Shown: one piece after another, positions 35,583 to 44,122 of the stretch
How positions within the stretch are numbered: position 1 is the stretch's first letter
Layout of the letters: every line of letters begins with the position of its first letter
Assembly: GCF_000420025.1 (NCBI RefSeq)
Contig: NZ_ATUD01000014.1
Coordinates: 1-64,000 of the forward strand
Length of the DNA stretch: 64,000 nt
Reading direction: 5' to 3'
DNA from: Patulibacter americanus DSM 16676
Lineage (GTDB): Bacteria > Actinomycetota > Thermoleophilia > Solirubrobacterales > Solirubrobacteraceae
Made by a program: the position numbers and the translations under genes
The notes under the pieces: model-generated
Told to the model about the DNA's origin: nothing
What the model saw: only the letters and a program-made list of their open reading frames with translations
Database searches by the model: none

Positions 35583-36266
35583 GTGACCGACGGTGCTCCC
35601 GGCCCGCACGCGACCCGCCCACACGACGTCGACGCGCCCAGGCCCGCTCCCCCGGAGGACGCGCGGGGGCCCCGCCGGGCCCGGGAGACGGCGGGGATCG
35701 GCCGGCGGCGCGGCCCCCGGTGGGCGTGGACCGCGGTCGACGGGGCGCGGGCGCGCCAGCGCCGCCTCGAGGCGTGGGTGGAGCGACGCTACCCGGCGTT
35801 GTACGACGGGCGCCACGCCGCCGCCGGTATCGGCCGACTCCTGTGGCCGCTGATCGGCCCGCTCCTCGCTGCCCTGGTACTCCTGCCGGTCGTGGCCGTC
35901 CTGGCGGGCCTCGTGTACGCGCTGCTGGCCCTCCTGGGCGCACTCGGCGTCGAGCCGCCGCGCGTCGACGTGCCGACGATCCCGCTCCCGGACGTCAGCG
36001 CCCCGGGATGGCTGCGGTGGCTGGGCGACGCGGTGTCCGATGTCCTCGACGTCCTGGGCCCGATCGCTCGCGTGCTGGTCGTCGGCGGCGCCGTGGTCTA
36101 CGGGATCCACCGCACGTGGTCGGCCCGGCGGACGCGCCGCGAGGCCGAGGCGCTCGGGCGGACGGAGCTGGTGCGGCGGCTGGGCGTCGCGCTCGCCGCG
36201 ACCGAGGAGCGGGCACGGGCCGCGGGGGCGACGACCGTCGGGGACGCGGGCGCCCGCGAGGCGTAG
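35583..36266 (+). CDS. Two-pass membrane protein, family unknown
   Basis: 227 residues. The N-terminal 90 residues are Arg/Pro-rich and probably cytoplasmic; a long hydrophobic region (LLWPLIGPLLAALVLLPVVA and on to ALLALLGAL) and a second segment (IARVLVVGGAVVYGIH) flank a short outer loop. The C-terminal tail is a charged helix (RRTRREAEALGRTELVRRLG). The last 36 codons and nothing else are duplicated 882 bp downstream. GTG 35583 lies 8 nt after TAGCGT. It is the first gene of a probable small operon with the uncharacterised protein after it. Confidence 0.65.
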   Translation: MTDGAPGPHATRPHDVDAPRPAPPEDARGPRRARETAGIGRRRGPRWAWTAVDGARARQRRLEAWVERRYPALYDGRHAAAGIGRLLWPLIGPLLAALVLLPVVAVLAGLVYALLALLGALGVEPPRVDVPTIPLPDVSAPGWLRWLGDAVSDVLDVLGPIARVLVVGGAVVYGIHRTWSARRTRREAEALGRTELVRRLGVALAATEERARAAGATTVGDAGAREA

Positions 36267-36314
36267 CGCCGCGAGCGGGGGTCGGCGACCGTCGTGCCCG
36301 TTTACGCTGTCGCC

Positions 36315-36341
36315 ATGACGACGACGCCCCGGCGCGCGTGA
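36315..36341 (+). CDS. Leaderless 8-codon upstream ORF
   Basis: ATG 36315 lies exactly six bases after TACGCT (36303-36308), the same signal and spacing that precede the two paralogous genes at 37098 and 41498. Here the frame ends after eight codons (MTTTPRRA) and its TGA overlaps the GTG start of the long frame at 36338 (GTGA). It may be a translated leader coupling to the main gene, or the trace of a frameshift just after an ancestral start. Confidence 0.4.
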   Translation: MTTTPRRA

Positions 36342-36949
36342 CGCCTACCGACGTCCCGCCCGCCCCGCGCCCCCGGCCACCGCGGACCGCCGCAGCCGGA
36401 TCGTCGCCGGAGCCCACCCCGGCGACGCCGCTGCACCTCTGGGTCCGCGGCGGGCTGCGCCGCCGGATCGTCCTGACCGACGGCGGCGACGAGGCCCTCG
36501 CCGAGCTGACCATGCCCGGGAGCCGGCGTGCCCGGCGGCGGCAGGCGGGGACCGCGGAGGACCGCGACGGCGTCACGTGGGAGATGCGGGACGAGGATGG
36601 CGACGGCGTGACGGTGCGGCGCGACGGCGTCGTGCACGCGGCCGTCCGCGGCAGGGAGCTGCAGGTCGGCGACCGGCGGTACGTCCTCGTGCTCTACCCC
36701 GACGGGCTGCGCAGCGCGTCCGTCCGGGCGGCGGAGGGCACACCGCTGTTGCAGGTCCGTGCGCAGAGCGGACGGCGGCGCCGGCCCTGGGCCGTCCTGC
36801 GACCCGGGAGCGCGGGTCCGCTGGCGCTCCCCGGGATGCTCGCCGTCACCTACACCCTGCTGACCGACGAAGCCGACGCCGAGGGCGGTTCGGTCAGCGA
36901 TCTCTTCTGGTCGCTGGTGCGCCCGTGGGAGTGGGGCACCGGCCCCTGA
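36338..36949 (+). CDS. Uncharacterised beta-rich protein, paralogue A
   Basis: 203 residues. After a Pro/Arg-rich N-terminus of about 30 residues comes a series of short strands: VRGGLRRRIVLTDGGDEALA with ELTMPGSRR, DGVTWEMRDEDGDGVTVRRD, ELQVGDRRYVLVLYPDG, ending in a hydrophobic segment (LPGMLAVTYTLLTDE). The strand pattern recalls LURP-one/scramblase-like barrels, but that is only a resemblance. It shares the layout with the proteins at 37098 and 41498. GTG 36338 overlaps the stop of an 8-codon ORF that has the promoter signal. Confidence 0.6.
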   Translation: MTPTDVPPAPRPRPPRTAAAGSSPEPTPATPLHLWVRGGLRRRIVLTDGGDEALAELTMPGSRRARRRQAGTAEDRDGVTWEMRDEDGDGVTVRRDGVVHAAVRGRELQVGDRRYVLVLYPDGLRSASVRAAEGTPLLQVRAQSGRRRRPWAVLRPGSAGPLALPGMLAVTYTLLTDEADAEGGSVSDLFWSLVRPWEWGTGP

Positions 36950-36974
36950 GGCCGCCGGGGGCCTGCGGGGCGCG

Positions 36975-37082
36975 GCGGTCTACGGGATCCACCGCACGTG
37001 GTCGGCCCGGCGAACGCGGCGCGATGCGGAGGCGCTCGGGCGGACGGAGCTGATGGGGCGGCTCGGCGTCGCGCTGGCGGCC
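36975..37082 (+). pseudogene. Duplicated 3' fragment of the membrane-protein gene
   Basis: About 108 bp here match 36093-36200 without gaps at an exact offset of 882 bp. They encode VYGIHRTWSARRTRRDAEAL and GRTELMGRLGVALAA, the C-terminal tail of the upstream two-pass membrane protein. The segment has no start of its own and leads straight, in frame, into the promoter and start of paralogue B. It is best read as the remains of a second copy of the membrane gene after tandem duplication and deletion. Confidence 0.8.
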
Positions 37083-37097
37083 CTCTACGCTGCACGC

Positions 37098-37595
37098 ATG
37101 ACCACCCGCTGGACCGTCACCGCGCGAGGCCGACTGCGAACCGTCATCGAGCTGCGCGGCGACGACGACGAGCTGCTCTCGACGCTGAAGCTCGGCAGCC
37201 GGCGGGACGACCACCGGGTCGCCGAGGCAACCGACCCCGACGGTCGGGAGTGGCGGGCCGAGGTCGGGATCGACGCGGTCGCCGTCGGGCTGGACGGCCG
37301 GACGTACGCGACGCTGGACGACGGGACCCTCACGGTGGCCGGCAAGAGCCTGCGCTGCACCGTCTCCCGGACCGGGGCCCGCACGGCGAAGGTCGTCGGC
37401 CCCGCGGGCCGCACGCTCCTGACGGCCGCACCCGGCCCGAAGGGTCGCTCGTGGGTGGTGTTCGAGTTCGACCGCGGCGAGCTCCCCCAGCCCCGCGCCG
37501 TGGTCCTCGTGATCGCGTTCCTCCTGCTCCACCTCGACGCGGAGCAGCTCAAGGGCAGCTCGTGGGCGGGAAACAACGGCAGCTTCGGGGGCTGA
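37098..37595 (+). CDS. Uncharacterised beta-rich protein, paralogue B
   Basis: 165 residues, the shortest of three local paralogues. It opens with MTTRWTVTARGRLRTVIELR and GDDDELLSTLKLGSRR, followed by paired strands (EWRAEVGIDAVAVGLDG, TLTVAGKSLRCTVSRTGA) and a hydrophobic segment (AVVLVIAFLLLHLDAEQL). ATG 37098 has TACGCT exactly six bases upstream; ATG 37053, inside the duplicated fragment, is a less likely start. No enzymatic motif is visible. Confidence 0.65.
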   Translation: MTTRWTVTARGRLRTVIELRGDDDELLSTLKLGSRRDDHRVAEATDPDGREWRAEVGIDAVAVGLDGRTYATLDDGTLTVAGKSLRCTVSRTGARTAKVVGPAGRTLLTAAPGPKGRSWVVFEFDRGELPQPRAVVLVIAFLLLHLDAEQLKGSSWAGNNGSFGG

Positions 37596-37656
37596 TCACG
37601 CCGCACGCATGACCACCCCCGGGACCGTCCCGGCGCAAGGCCAACCGCGCGGGTAG
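37592..37656 (+). pseudogene. Remnant of a further copy of paralogue B's 5' end
   Basis: The bases around ATG 37609 (GCACGCATGACCACCC, then GGACCGTC and AGGCC) line up with those around the paralogue B start at 37098 for roughly 50 bp. The frame ends at a TAG after 15 codons and the upstream -10 is mutated (TCACGC instead of TACGCT). It looks like a decayed third copy, left by the same tandem duplication process. Confidence 0.65.
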
Positions 37657-37746
37657 CCGCCACGTCATCCTCAGGTCGCACGCGCGACCGTCAAGACCCC
37701 TCCCTGGACCGACGACGCGGCGCCACCCCGCGCCTACGGTCGGGGC

Positions 37747-38685
37747 ATGATCGACGTCCAGTCCCTGACCAAGCGCTACGGCGAGCGCGTCGCCGTCGAC
37801 GGGCTCAGCTTCCGCGCCGAGCCCGGGGTCGTCACCGGGTTCCTCGGCCCGAACGGCTCGGGCAAGTCGACCACGATGCGGATGATCCTCGGCCTCGACC
37901 GGCCGACGTCCGGGCGCGCCACCGTCGGTGGGCGGCCCTACGCGGAGCACGCGGCGCCGCTGCACGAGGTCGGGGCGCTGCTCGACGCGTCGGCGGTCCA
38001 CCCGGGGCGCACGGCCCGGGCGCACCTCTCGTGGCTCGCCGCGACCCACGGCCTGCCGGCGCGGCGCGTCGACGAGGTGCTCGAGCTGGTGGGGCTGTCC
38101 GAGGTCGCCGGCCGCCGGGCCGGCCGGCTCTCGCTCGGCATGGGCCAGCGGCTCGGCATCGCGGCGGCGCTGCTCGGCGATCCCCGCACCGTCGTGCTCG
38201 ACGAGCCGGTGAACGGGCTGGACCCCGAGGGCGTGCGGTGGATCCGCGAGCTGCTGCGGGGGCTGGCGGCCGACGGCCGGACGGTCCTCGTCTCGAGCCA
38301 CCTCATGAGCGAGATGGCGCAGACCGCCGACCGTCTGGTGGTCATCGGCCGTGGCCGGTTGATCGCGGACACGACCGTCGCCGCGCTCGTCCGTGACGCC
38401 GCCGGGGTCGGTGCGCGCGTGCGCTGCGCCGCCCCGGACCGGCTCGGCAGGCGTCTGCGGGAACGCGGGGCCGAGGTGCACGCCGGGGCTGACGGCCTGC
38501 TCGTCGTGCGCGGCGTCGACGCCCCCGCCGTCGGCGACGCGGCCCTGGCGTCCGCCGTGGCGATCCACGAGCTGACCCCGCTGACCGCCACCCTGGAGGA
38601 CGCGTTCATGGCGCTCACCGCCGACAGCGTCGAGTACCACGCGGGCGCTCGCACCGACGCCGACGATCGGATGGTGGTGCGATGA
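37747..38685 (+). CDS. ABC-2-type exporter, ATP-binding subunit
   Basis: 312 residues. Walker A LGPNGSGKST (after VVTGF), signature RLSLGMGQRLGIA, Walker B TVVLDEPVNGLDPEG, H-loop VSSHLMSEM, and a C-terminal extension of about 90 residues ending in the LEDAFMALT motif usual in this class. It pairs with the permease that starts inside its last codons (ATGA) and sits just before a two-component system, the BceAB/LnrLMN-like arrangement for antibiotic or peptide export and resistance. ATG 37747 has TACGGT six bases upstream (leaderless). Confidence 0.93.
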   Translation: MIDVQSLTKRYGERVAVDGLSFRAEPGVVTGFLGPNGSGKSTTMRMILGLDRPTSGRATVGGRPYAEHAAPLHEVGALLDASAVHPGRTARAHLSWLAATHGLPARRVDEVLELVGLSEVAGRRAGRLSLGMGQRLGIAAALLGDPRTVVLDEPVNGLDPEGVRWIRELLRGLAADGRTVLVSSHLMSEMAQTADRLVVIGRGRLIADTTVAALVRDAAGVGARVRCAAPDRLGRRLRERGAEVHAGADGLLVVRGVDAPAVGDAALASAVAIHELTPLTATLEDAFMALTADSVEYHAGARTDADDRMVVR

Positions 38686-39485
38686 GCACCGCTGCCGCCC
38701 CCGTCCGTCCGCGCGACGTGACGCTCCCGTTCGTCCTGCGGTCGGAGTGGCGCAAGCTGCGCTCCCTGCGCTCGACCGTGCTCACCGTCGCCACCGCCGG
38801 CGCGTTCATGGTGCTCTTCGCCGCCGTCGGTGCCGTCGACCTGGCGGGCGACTGGGACGGCGCCACCCCCGCGGAACGCGCCGAGATGGACGCCGCCCAG
38901 GCCCTGCTCTCCGGGTGGTTCCTCGTGCAGGTCGTCGTGGGTGTGCTCGGGGTCCTGACGGTCACCTCGGAGTACGCGTCCGGCACGATCGCCACGACGC
39001 TCGCGGCCGTGCCCCGCCGGGTGCCCGTGCTGCTTGCGAAGCTCGCGGTGCCCGCGGCCGTCACCCTCGCCGTCCTCCTGCCCTCCACGCTCATGGCCCT
39101 GGTCGTCGGCAACGCCCTGCTGCCGCCGGAGCTGCGGATCGCGGCGGGCGACGACGGGCTCGTCCGCGCCGCGGTGGGCGCCTGCGTCGGGCTGACCGGC
39201 GTCTGCGCGCTCGGCACGGCGCTCGGGTTCCTCCTGCGCAGCACCGCCGGGGCGATCGGCCTGCTGGTCACCGTGCTGCTCGTCCTCCCCGGGATGGTCG
39301 CCGGCCTCTCCGATGGCCTGCACCGGGTCCTCCCGAGCAGGGCCCTGGACGCTCTCGCGACCGTGCATCCCGCCCGCAGCGCGTTCCCCCTCCTGGACTG
39401 GCCCGTCGCCCTGGCGGTCCTCGGCGCCTACGTCGGCCTGACGGCGGCGGGCGCCGCCGCCGTCCTGCGCCGGCGGGATGCGTAG
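38682..39485 (+). CDS. ABC-2-type exporter, permease subunit
   Basis: 267 residues with six hydrophobic segments (for example STVLTVATAGAFMVLFAAVG, LLPSTLMALVVGNALL, VALAVLGAYVGLTAAGAAAV). The cytoplasmic start FVLRSEWRKLRSLRSTVLTV and the EYASGTIATTLAAVPRR stretch are typical of ABC-2 permeases tied to the ATPase just upstream. ATG 38682 overlaps the ATPase stop. The histidine kinase gene begins 25 bp downstream. Confidence 0.9.
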   Translation: MSTAAAPVRPRDVTLPFVLRSEWRKLRSLRSTVLTVATAGAFMVLFAAVGAVDLAGDWDGATPAERAEMDAAQALLSGWFLVQVVVGVLGVLTVTSEYASGTIATTLAAVPRRVPVLLAKLAVPAAVTLAVLLPSTLMALVVGNALLPPELRIAAGDDGLVRAAVGACVGLTGVCALGTALGFLLRSTAGAIGLLVTVLLVLPGMVAGLSDGLHRVLPSRALDALATVHPARSAFPLLDWPVALAVLGAYVGLTAAGAAAVLRRRDA

Positions 39486-39510
39486 GCGGGCGCCGCCTAT
39501 GCTGCGCGCG

Positions 39511-40755
39511 ATGCCGGCGACCACGCTGCACCAGGCGGTCGCAGACCCGCGGGCCCTGCCCCGCCGCGTCGCCGCGGCGTGGTCGGCCCGGCCGATGGTC
39601 GGCGACGCCGCGGTCGTCGTGCTGCTGCTCGTCGTGCTCCTCGTGAGCACCACCCCCGCGGTCGTCGACCCGGGCGACGAGCTCGCGCCGCCGGTGCTCG
39701 AGCTCGGCGGGGCCTGGCGCGCGACGGGCTGGGCGTGGGCGCTGCAGCTCGCCCTCGTCCTGCCCCTGCTGTGGCGGCGCACGGCGCCCACCCCGGCGTT
39801 CCTGGTCATCGCGGCCGTCGCGTTCGCGCAGTGGCTCGCGGGTCCCGAGCTCTACGGCGACCTCGCCGTGCTCGTCGCGCTCTACACCGTCGTGGCCCAC
39901 GAGCCGCGCCGCGGGGCGGTGGCCCTCGCGTGCGGGATCTCCGTGCTCGGGCTCGTCCTCGCCGGGGCGCGGTGGGCCACACCGTCGGACGCCGGCCCGG
40001 CGGTGGCGATCGCCCTCGGGTCGCTGCTGGCGCTGCCCGTCGCGCTCGGCCTGGCCGTCCGCGGGCGCCGGAGGATGCTCGCCGCCACGCGGGCCGACGC
40101 CGCCCGGGCCGAACGGACGAGGATCGCCCGCGAGATGCACGACGTCGTGGCGCACAACCTGTCCGTCATGGTCGCCCTGAGCGACGGGGCCCGGGCGACC
40201 CTGGCCCGGGACCCCGCGGCGGCGAGCGACGCCATCGCCCACGTCTCGCGCACGGGCCGCGAGGCGCTGGCCGAGATGCGGCGGCTGCTCGGCATCCTCC
40301 ACGCCGACGACGACGCCGCCGGCCCGCTGCGCCCGCAGCCCGGGCTCGACGACCTGCCGGAGCTCGTCGAGGCGGTGCGCTCCGCGGGGCTCGGGGTGAC
40401 GCTGGACGTGGACCTGGGACCCGGCGCGCCGCCCCCGGCCGGCCTGGCCCTCACCGTGCACCGGGTGGTGCAGGAGGCGCTCACGAACGTCCTCAAGCAC
40501 GCCCCGGCGGCGACGCAGGCCGAGGTGCGCGTCCGGCGCACGGGTGGGGCGGTCGACGTGACGGTGCAGGACGACGGCGCCCTTGCCACGCCGGTCCCCG
40601 CGACGGCTGGACCGGCCGGCGGAACGGCGGACGGCCTCGGGCTGCGGGGCATGGCCGAGCGGGTCGCGCTGCACGCCGGCACGGTGACCGCCGGACCGTC
40701 GGGATCCGGCTGGCGCGTCCACGCGACGCTCCACGAGCACGGGGCCGGGCGGTGA
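39511..40755 (+). CDS. Two-component sensor histidine kinase (NarL/DesK type)
   Basis: 414 residues. Four or five membrane segments (to about 190) are followed by the HisKA_3 phosphoacceptor ERTRIAREMHDVVAHNLSVM, and the ATPase domain with N-box RVVQEALTNVLKHA and GLGLRGMAERVALHAGTVTA. The G1 region is partly degraded (QDDGALATP). It should phosphorylate the response regulator that starts in its last codon. ATG 39511 has TATGCT seven bases upstream, pointing to a leaderless transcript starting here; ATG 39478, overlapping the permease stop, would add eleven residues. Confidence 0.93.
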   Translation: MPATTLHQAVADPRALPRRVAAAWSARPMVGDAAVVVLLLVVLLVSTTPAVVDPGDELAPPVLELGGAWRATGWAWALQLALVLPLLWRRTAPTPAFLVIAAVAFAQWLAGPELYGDLAVLVALYTVVAHEPRRGAVALACGISVLGLVLAGARWATPSDAGPAVAIALGSLLALPVALGLAVRGRRRMLAATRADAARAERTRIAREMHDVVAHNLSVMVALSDGARATLARDPAAASDAIAHVSRTGREALAEMRRLLGILHADDDAAGPLRPQPGLDDLPELVEAVRSAGLGVTLDVDLGPGAPPPAGLALTVHRVVQEALTNVLKHAPAATQAEVRVRRTGGAVDVTVQDDGALATPVPATAGPAGGTADGLGLRGMAERVALHAGTVTAGPSGSGWRVHATLHEHGAGR

Positions 40756-41456
40756 GCGTGGAGGGACCGATCGGCGCGGGGCGCGTGCGCGTCGTCCTGG
40801 CCGACGACCTGGCCCTGCTGCGCACCGGGTTCCGCATGGTCCTGGCCGCCGAGCCCGACATCGACGTGGTGGGCGAGGCCGCCGACGGCGACGAGGCCGT
40901 CCGCGCGGCCGTGCGGCTGGACCCCGACGTCGTCCTGATGGACGTGCGGATGCCCCGGACCGACGGGATCGAGGCAACCCGCCGGATCGTGGCGGAGGCC
41001 CCGCGCTCGCGGGTGCTGATCCTCACCACGTTCGACCTGGACGAGTACGCGTTCGCCGGCCTGCGCGCGGGAGCGAGCGGGTTCCTCCTCAAGGACGTGC
41101 CGCCGGAGCAGCTCGTCGGGGCGGTGCGCTCCGTGGCTGCGGGGGACGCGGTCGTGGCCCCGCGGGTGACGCGGCGGCTGCTCGAGACGTTCGCCGACCG
41201 GCTGCCGGCCGGGGACGATCCGGCGGAGCACCCGGACCTGGCCGCCCTGACGCCGCGCGAGCGGCAGGTGCTGCTCGAGGTCGCCGCGGGCCGCTCGAAC
41301 GCGGAGATCGCCTCCCGGCTCGTCCTGACGGAGGCGACCGTCAAGACCCACGTCGGGCGGATCCTCGGCAAGCTCGGGCTGCGCGACCGGGTGCAGGTGG
41401 TCGTCTTCGCCTTCCGCAACGGGCTGGTGGATCCGGGCGCCCGCGGCGGCGGTTGA
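40752..41456 (+). CDS. LuxR/NarL-family response regulator
   Basis: 234 residues. The receiver domain has the acidic pair in VVLADDLALLRTGF, phosphoacceptor Asp in DPDVVLMDVRMPRTDG, Thr in LILTTFD and Lys in FLLKDVPPEQL. The DNA-binding domain is a clear LuxR type: LTPRERQVLLEVAAGRSNAE, IASRLVLTEATVKTHVGRIL, GKLGLRDRVQVVVFA. GTG 40752 overlaps the kinase stop (GTGA). It probably regulates the ABC exporter upstream. Confidence 0.96.
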   Translation: MSVEGPIGAGRVRVVLADDLALLRTGFRMVLAAEPDIDVVGEAADGDEAVRAAVRLDPDVVLMDVRMPRTDGIEATRRIVAEAPRSRVLILTTFDLDEYAFAGLRAGASGFLLKDVPPEQLVGAVRSVAAGDAVVAPRVTRRLLETFADRLPAGDDPAEHPDLAALTPRERQVLLEVAAGRSNAEIASRLVLTEATVKTHVGRILGKLGLRDRVQVVVFAFRNGLVDPGARGGG

Positions 41457-41497
41457 GCGGCCACGCGCCGGGCCGAGACGGTGTCTACGCTGCCGCC

Positions 41498-42025
41498 ATG
41501 CGGCGCGCGAACCTGACCGCCCGGTGGAACATCCAGGTCAAGGGGTGCAGGCACCGCCGCCGGATCGCTCTGACCGACCACGCCGGCGACGTGCTGGCGA
41601 CGTTGACCATGCCGCGCCGCAAGCGGCGCCGGCGCCGCAAGCCCGGGAAGGCCACCGGGGCCGACGGCACCGAGTGGACGCTGCAGTACGCGAAGGGCGA
41701 CCGGGTCGAGGTCCGCAGCGGCGGGCTCGTCGTCGCCACCGCGGCCGTGCCCACGCTCGAGGTCGGCGGTCGGCGCCACAGGCTGAAGGTCCGCGACGAG
41801 GGCCCGCGCAGCGCGACGGCCGTCCCCTGGGACGGAGGCCGTCCGGCCCTGCGCGTCCGCGCCGACCTGGGTCAGCGCAACCCGTGGGCCACCCTCCACG
41901 TCGACCCCGACCTGGAGCACCCGCTCCCCGCCGCGCTCGCGCTGTCCTACCTGCTGCTCGCGATGGACGCGAACGAGGAGACGGGCTGCGGCGAGGCCCT
42001 CTGCGACTTCCTCGCCTCGGCGTGA
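41498..42025 (+). CDS. Uncharacterised beta-rich protein, paralogue C
   Basis: 175 residues. Same layout as the proteins at 36338 and 37098: LTARWNIQVKGCRHRRRIAL, TDHAGDVLATLTMPRRKRR, TEWTLQYAKGDRVEVRSGG, LEVGGRRHRLKVRDEG, and a terminal hydrophobic stretch (ALALSYLLLAMDANEE) plus a short Cys-containing tail (GCGEALCDFL). A basic run (RRKRRRRRKPGK) follows the first strand pair. ATG 41498 has TACGCT exactly six bases upstream. It follows the response regulator, so the family brackets the ABC/two-component module. Confidence 0.65.
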   Translation: MRRANLTARWNIQVKGCRHRRRIALTDHAGDVLATLTMPRRKRRRRRKPGKATGADGTEWTLQYAKGDRVEVRSGGLVVATAAVPTLEVGGRRHRLKVRDEGPRSATAVPWDGGRPALRVRADLGQRNPWATLHVDPDLEHPLPAALALSYLLLAMDANEETGCGEALCDFLASA

Positions 42026-42052
42026 GGGGGCGGGCGCCGAGCGCCCGCCCCC
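42026..42052. terminator. Bidirectional hairpin terminator
   Basis: Perfect 12-bp inverted repeat GGGGGCGGGCGC / GCGCCCGCCCCC with a 3-nt loop, starting right after the stop of paralogue C and ending 6 bp before the fumC stop on the other strand. Confidence 0.7.
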
Positions 42053-42058
42053 TCCGGC

Positions 42059-43378
42059 CTACGCCTGGTTGCCCGCGGCGATCTTCCGCAGGTCGATCGT
42101 GCGGTCGTAGAGGTCGGCGTCGACGCCCTCCGCGAGCGCCACGTCGCGCAGCGGCTCGCCGGACTCCGTCGCCTTCTTCACGATCTCCGTCGCCTTGTCG
42201 TAGCCGATCGCCTCGTTCAGCGCGGTGGCCGTGGCCAGCGTCGCGCCGGCGGACGCGTCGGTGCCCGCCTGGTTGGCGCGGATGCCGTCGATCGCCTTCT
42301 CCGCGAACGCCTTGCTGGCCGTGGAGAGCAGGTGGATGGACTGCAGCAGGTTGCGGGCGATGAGCGGCACGCGCACGTTGAGCTCGAACTGGCCCTGCAT
42401 GCCGCCGATCGTGATCGCCGTGTCGTTGCCGATGACCTGCGCGGAGACCTGCAGGACGACCTCGGGCAGGACCGGGTTGACCTTGCCCGGCATGATCGAC
42501 GAGCCCTTCTGCAGCTCGGGCAGGAACAGCTCGCCGATGCCGGCGCGCGGGCCCGAGCCCATGAGCGCGATGTCCTGGGCGATCTTCGTCAGCGAGACGG
42601 CGACGGACTTCAGGGCGCCGGAGAGCTCGACGAGCGCGTCGCGGTTGGCCTGTGCCTCGAACGCGTCCTCCGGGCCGGAGATGAGGTCGAGGCCCGAGTC
42701 GGCGATCAGGCGCTCGCGGACCTGTGGGGCGAACTCCTTCGGCGTGTTCAGGCCCGTGCCCGTGGCGGTGCCGCCGAGCGGGATCTGGCCGACCTGCGGC
42801 AGCGCGTTCTCGACGCGCTTCTGGCCCAGGCGGAGCTGCGCGGCGTAGCCGGCGAACTCCTGGCCGAGCGTGACGGGGACCGCGTCCATGAGGTGCGTGC
42901 GGCCGGCCTTGACGACGTCGGCGAACTCGTCGGCCTTGGCCTGCAGCGACGCCTCGAGCTGGGCGAGCGCGGGCAGCAGGCGGTTCGTCGCCTCGTCCAG
43001 CGCGGCGAGGTGGACGGCGGAGGGGAACGTGTCGTTCGACGACTGCCCCATGTTCACGTGGTCGTTGCGGTGCGCCTTCTCCCCCGTGAGCGCCGAGATG
43101 ACCTCGTTGACGTTCATGTTCGTCGACGTGCCCGAGCCCGTCTGGAACACGTCGATCGGGAACTGGTCGTCGTGCTGCCCCGCGACGATGGCCGCGGCGG
43201 CCTCGCTGATCGCGTCGGCGATCCCCTGGTCGAGCTTGCCGAGGTCGGCGTTGACCTGGGCGGCGGCGCCCTTGATGCGCGCCTGCCACCGGATCACCTG
43301 GATCGGGACGCGCTCGCCGGAGATCGGGAAGTTCTCGACGGCCTTCTGGGTCTCGCTGCCGTACAGGGTCTCAGCCAT
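42059..43378 (-). CDS. fumC: Class II fumarate hydratase
   Basis: 439 residues. Interconverts fumarate and malate in the citric acid cycle as a cytoplasmic homotetramer without an iron-sulfur cluster. Signatures: QTGSGTSTNMNVNEVISALT, HVNMGQSSNDTFPSAVHLAA, GRTHLMDAVPVTLGQEFAGY, the substrate loop GSSIMPGKVNPVLPEVVLQV, and the C-terminal NEAIGYDKATEIVKKA. The closely related aspartase has a similar loop, but TGTGLNTP and the overall pattern fit fumarase better. ATG 43378 follows GAGAGGGA. Confidence 0.93.
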   Translation of the reverse strand: MAETLYGSETQKAVENFPISGERVPIQVIRWQARIKGAAAQVNADLGKLDQGIADAISEAAAAIVAGQHDDQFPIDVFQTGSGTSTNMNVNEVISALTGEKAHRNDHVNMGQSSNDTFPSAVHLAALDEATNRLLPALAQLEASLQAKADEFADVVKAGRTHLMDAVPVTLGQEFAGYAAQLRLGQKRVENALPQVGQIPLGGTATGTGLNTPKEFAPQVRERLIADSGLDLISGPEDAFEAQANRDALVELSGALKSVAVSLTKIAQDIALMGSGPRAGIGELFLPELQKGSSIMPGKVNPVLPEVVLQVSAQVIGNDTAITIGGMQGQFELNVRVPLIARNLLQSIHLLSTASKAFAEKAIDGIRANQAGTDASAGATLATATALNEAIGYDKATEIVKKATESGEPLRDVALAEGVDADLYDRTIDLRKIAAGNQA

Positions 43379-43520
43379 GGTTCGGTCCCTCTCTTAAGGG
43401 TCGTGGGGCGACTGCGCCGGACACTACTCCGGCGGTGCGGGCCGGAGCGCGGACGCGCCCGAACAGCGCCCGATCTCCGCGTGCGCGGCACACCCCGGGC
43501 GTCAGCGGCCGGCCCCGGCG

Positions 43521-43976
43521 TCAGCGCACCGCGTAGCGGCTCGCGACCGCCACGCGGTTGAAGGCCCCCATCACGGTCGCCACCCACGTGACGGCGGAGA
43601 GCTGCTCCGCGGACAGGACCTCCGACACCGCGGCGTACTCCTCGTCGGACAGCCCGCCGTCGCCGACCCGCACGAGCGCCTCGGCGACGCGCAGCGCCGC
43701 CCGCTCCTCCGGCGTGAAGTACTCCGTGTCGCTCCAGGCCGGGAGCACGGCCAGGCGGTCGGGATCCTCCCCGTGCTTCAGCGCGTCGCGCGTGTGCAGG
43801 CGCAGGCAGAACGCGCACCCGTTGAGCTGCGACGTGCGGATCTTCACGAGCTCCACGAGCAGCGGCTCCAGACCGGCCTCGGAGGCGGCGTCGGCCGCCA
43901 CGGACGACAGCGCGACCAGCGCCTCGTAGCCCTCCGGGTGCTGCTTGCCGACGTTCACACGGGCGGGAGCGGACAT
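43521..43976 (-). CDS. AhpD/carboxymuconolactone-decarboxylase-fold protein
   Basis: 151 residues. The all-helical fold has the redox motif NGCAFCLRLHTRDALKHGED, with the CxxC pair and the downstream His of AhpD-type peroxidase partners. Probably a thiol peroxidase or a disulfide reductant. The rest is helical (YFTPEERAALRVAEALVRVG). ATG 43976 has TACGGT exactly six bases upstream (leaderless). Stands alone between fumC and the MATE gene. Confidence 0.88.
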   Translation of the reverse strand: MSAPARVNVGKQHPEGYEALVALSSVAADAASEAGLEPLLVELVKIRTSQLNGCAFCLRLHTRDALKHGEDPDRLAVLPAWSDTEYFTPEERAALRVAEALVRVGDGGLSDEEYAAVSEVLSAEQLSAVTWVATVMGAFNRVAVASRYAVR

Positions 43977-44122
43977 CGGCCCACCGTATCGAGGCCCGCT
44001 ACGCGGGCGGTACGGCTCGCGGCGGGCGACCGGCGACGTGGCCGCGCGGTGCGGCCGACGCCGCGCCGCCGCAGTACGGCCGCCGCGGTACGGCCGCCGC
44101 CGGCCGCTAGCCTCGTCCGCCG

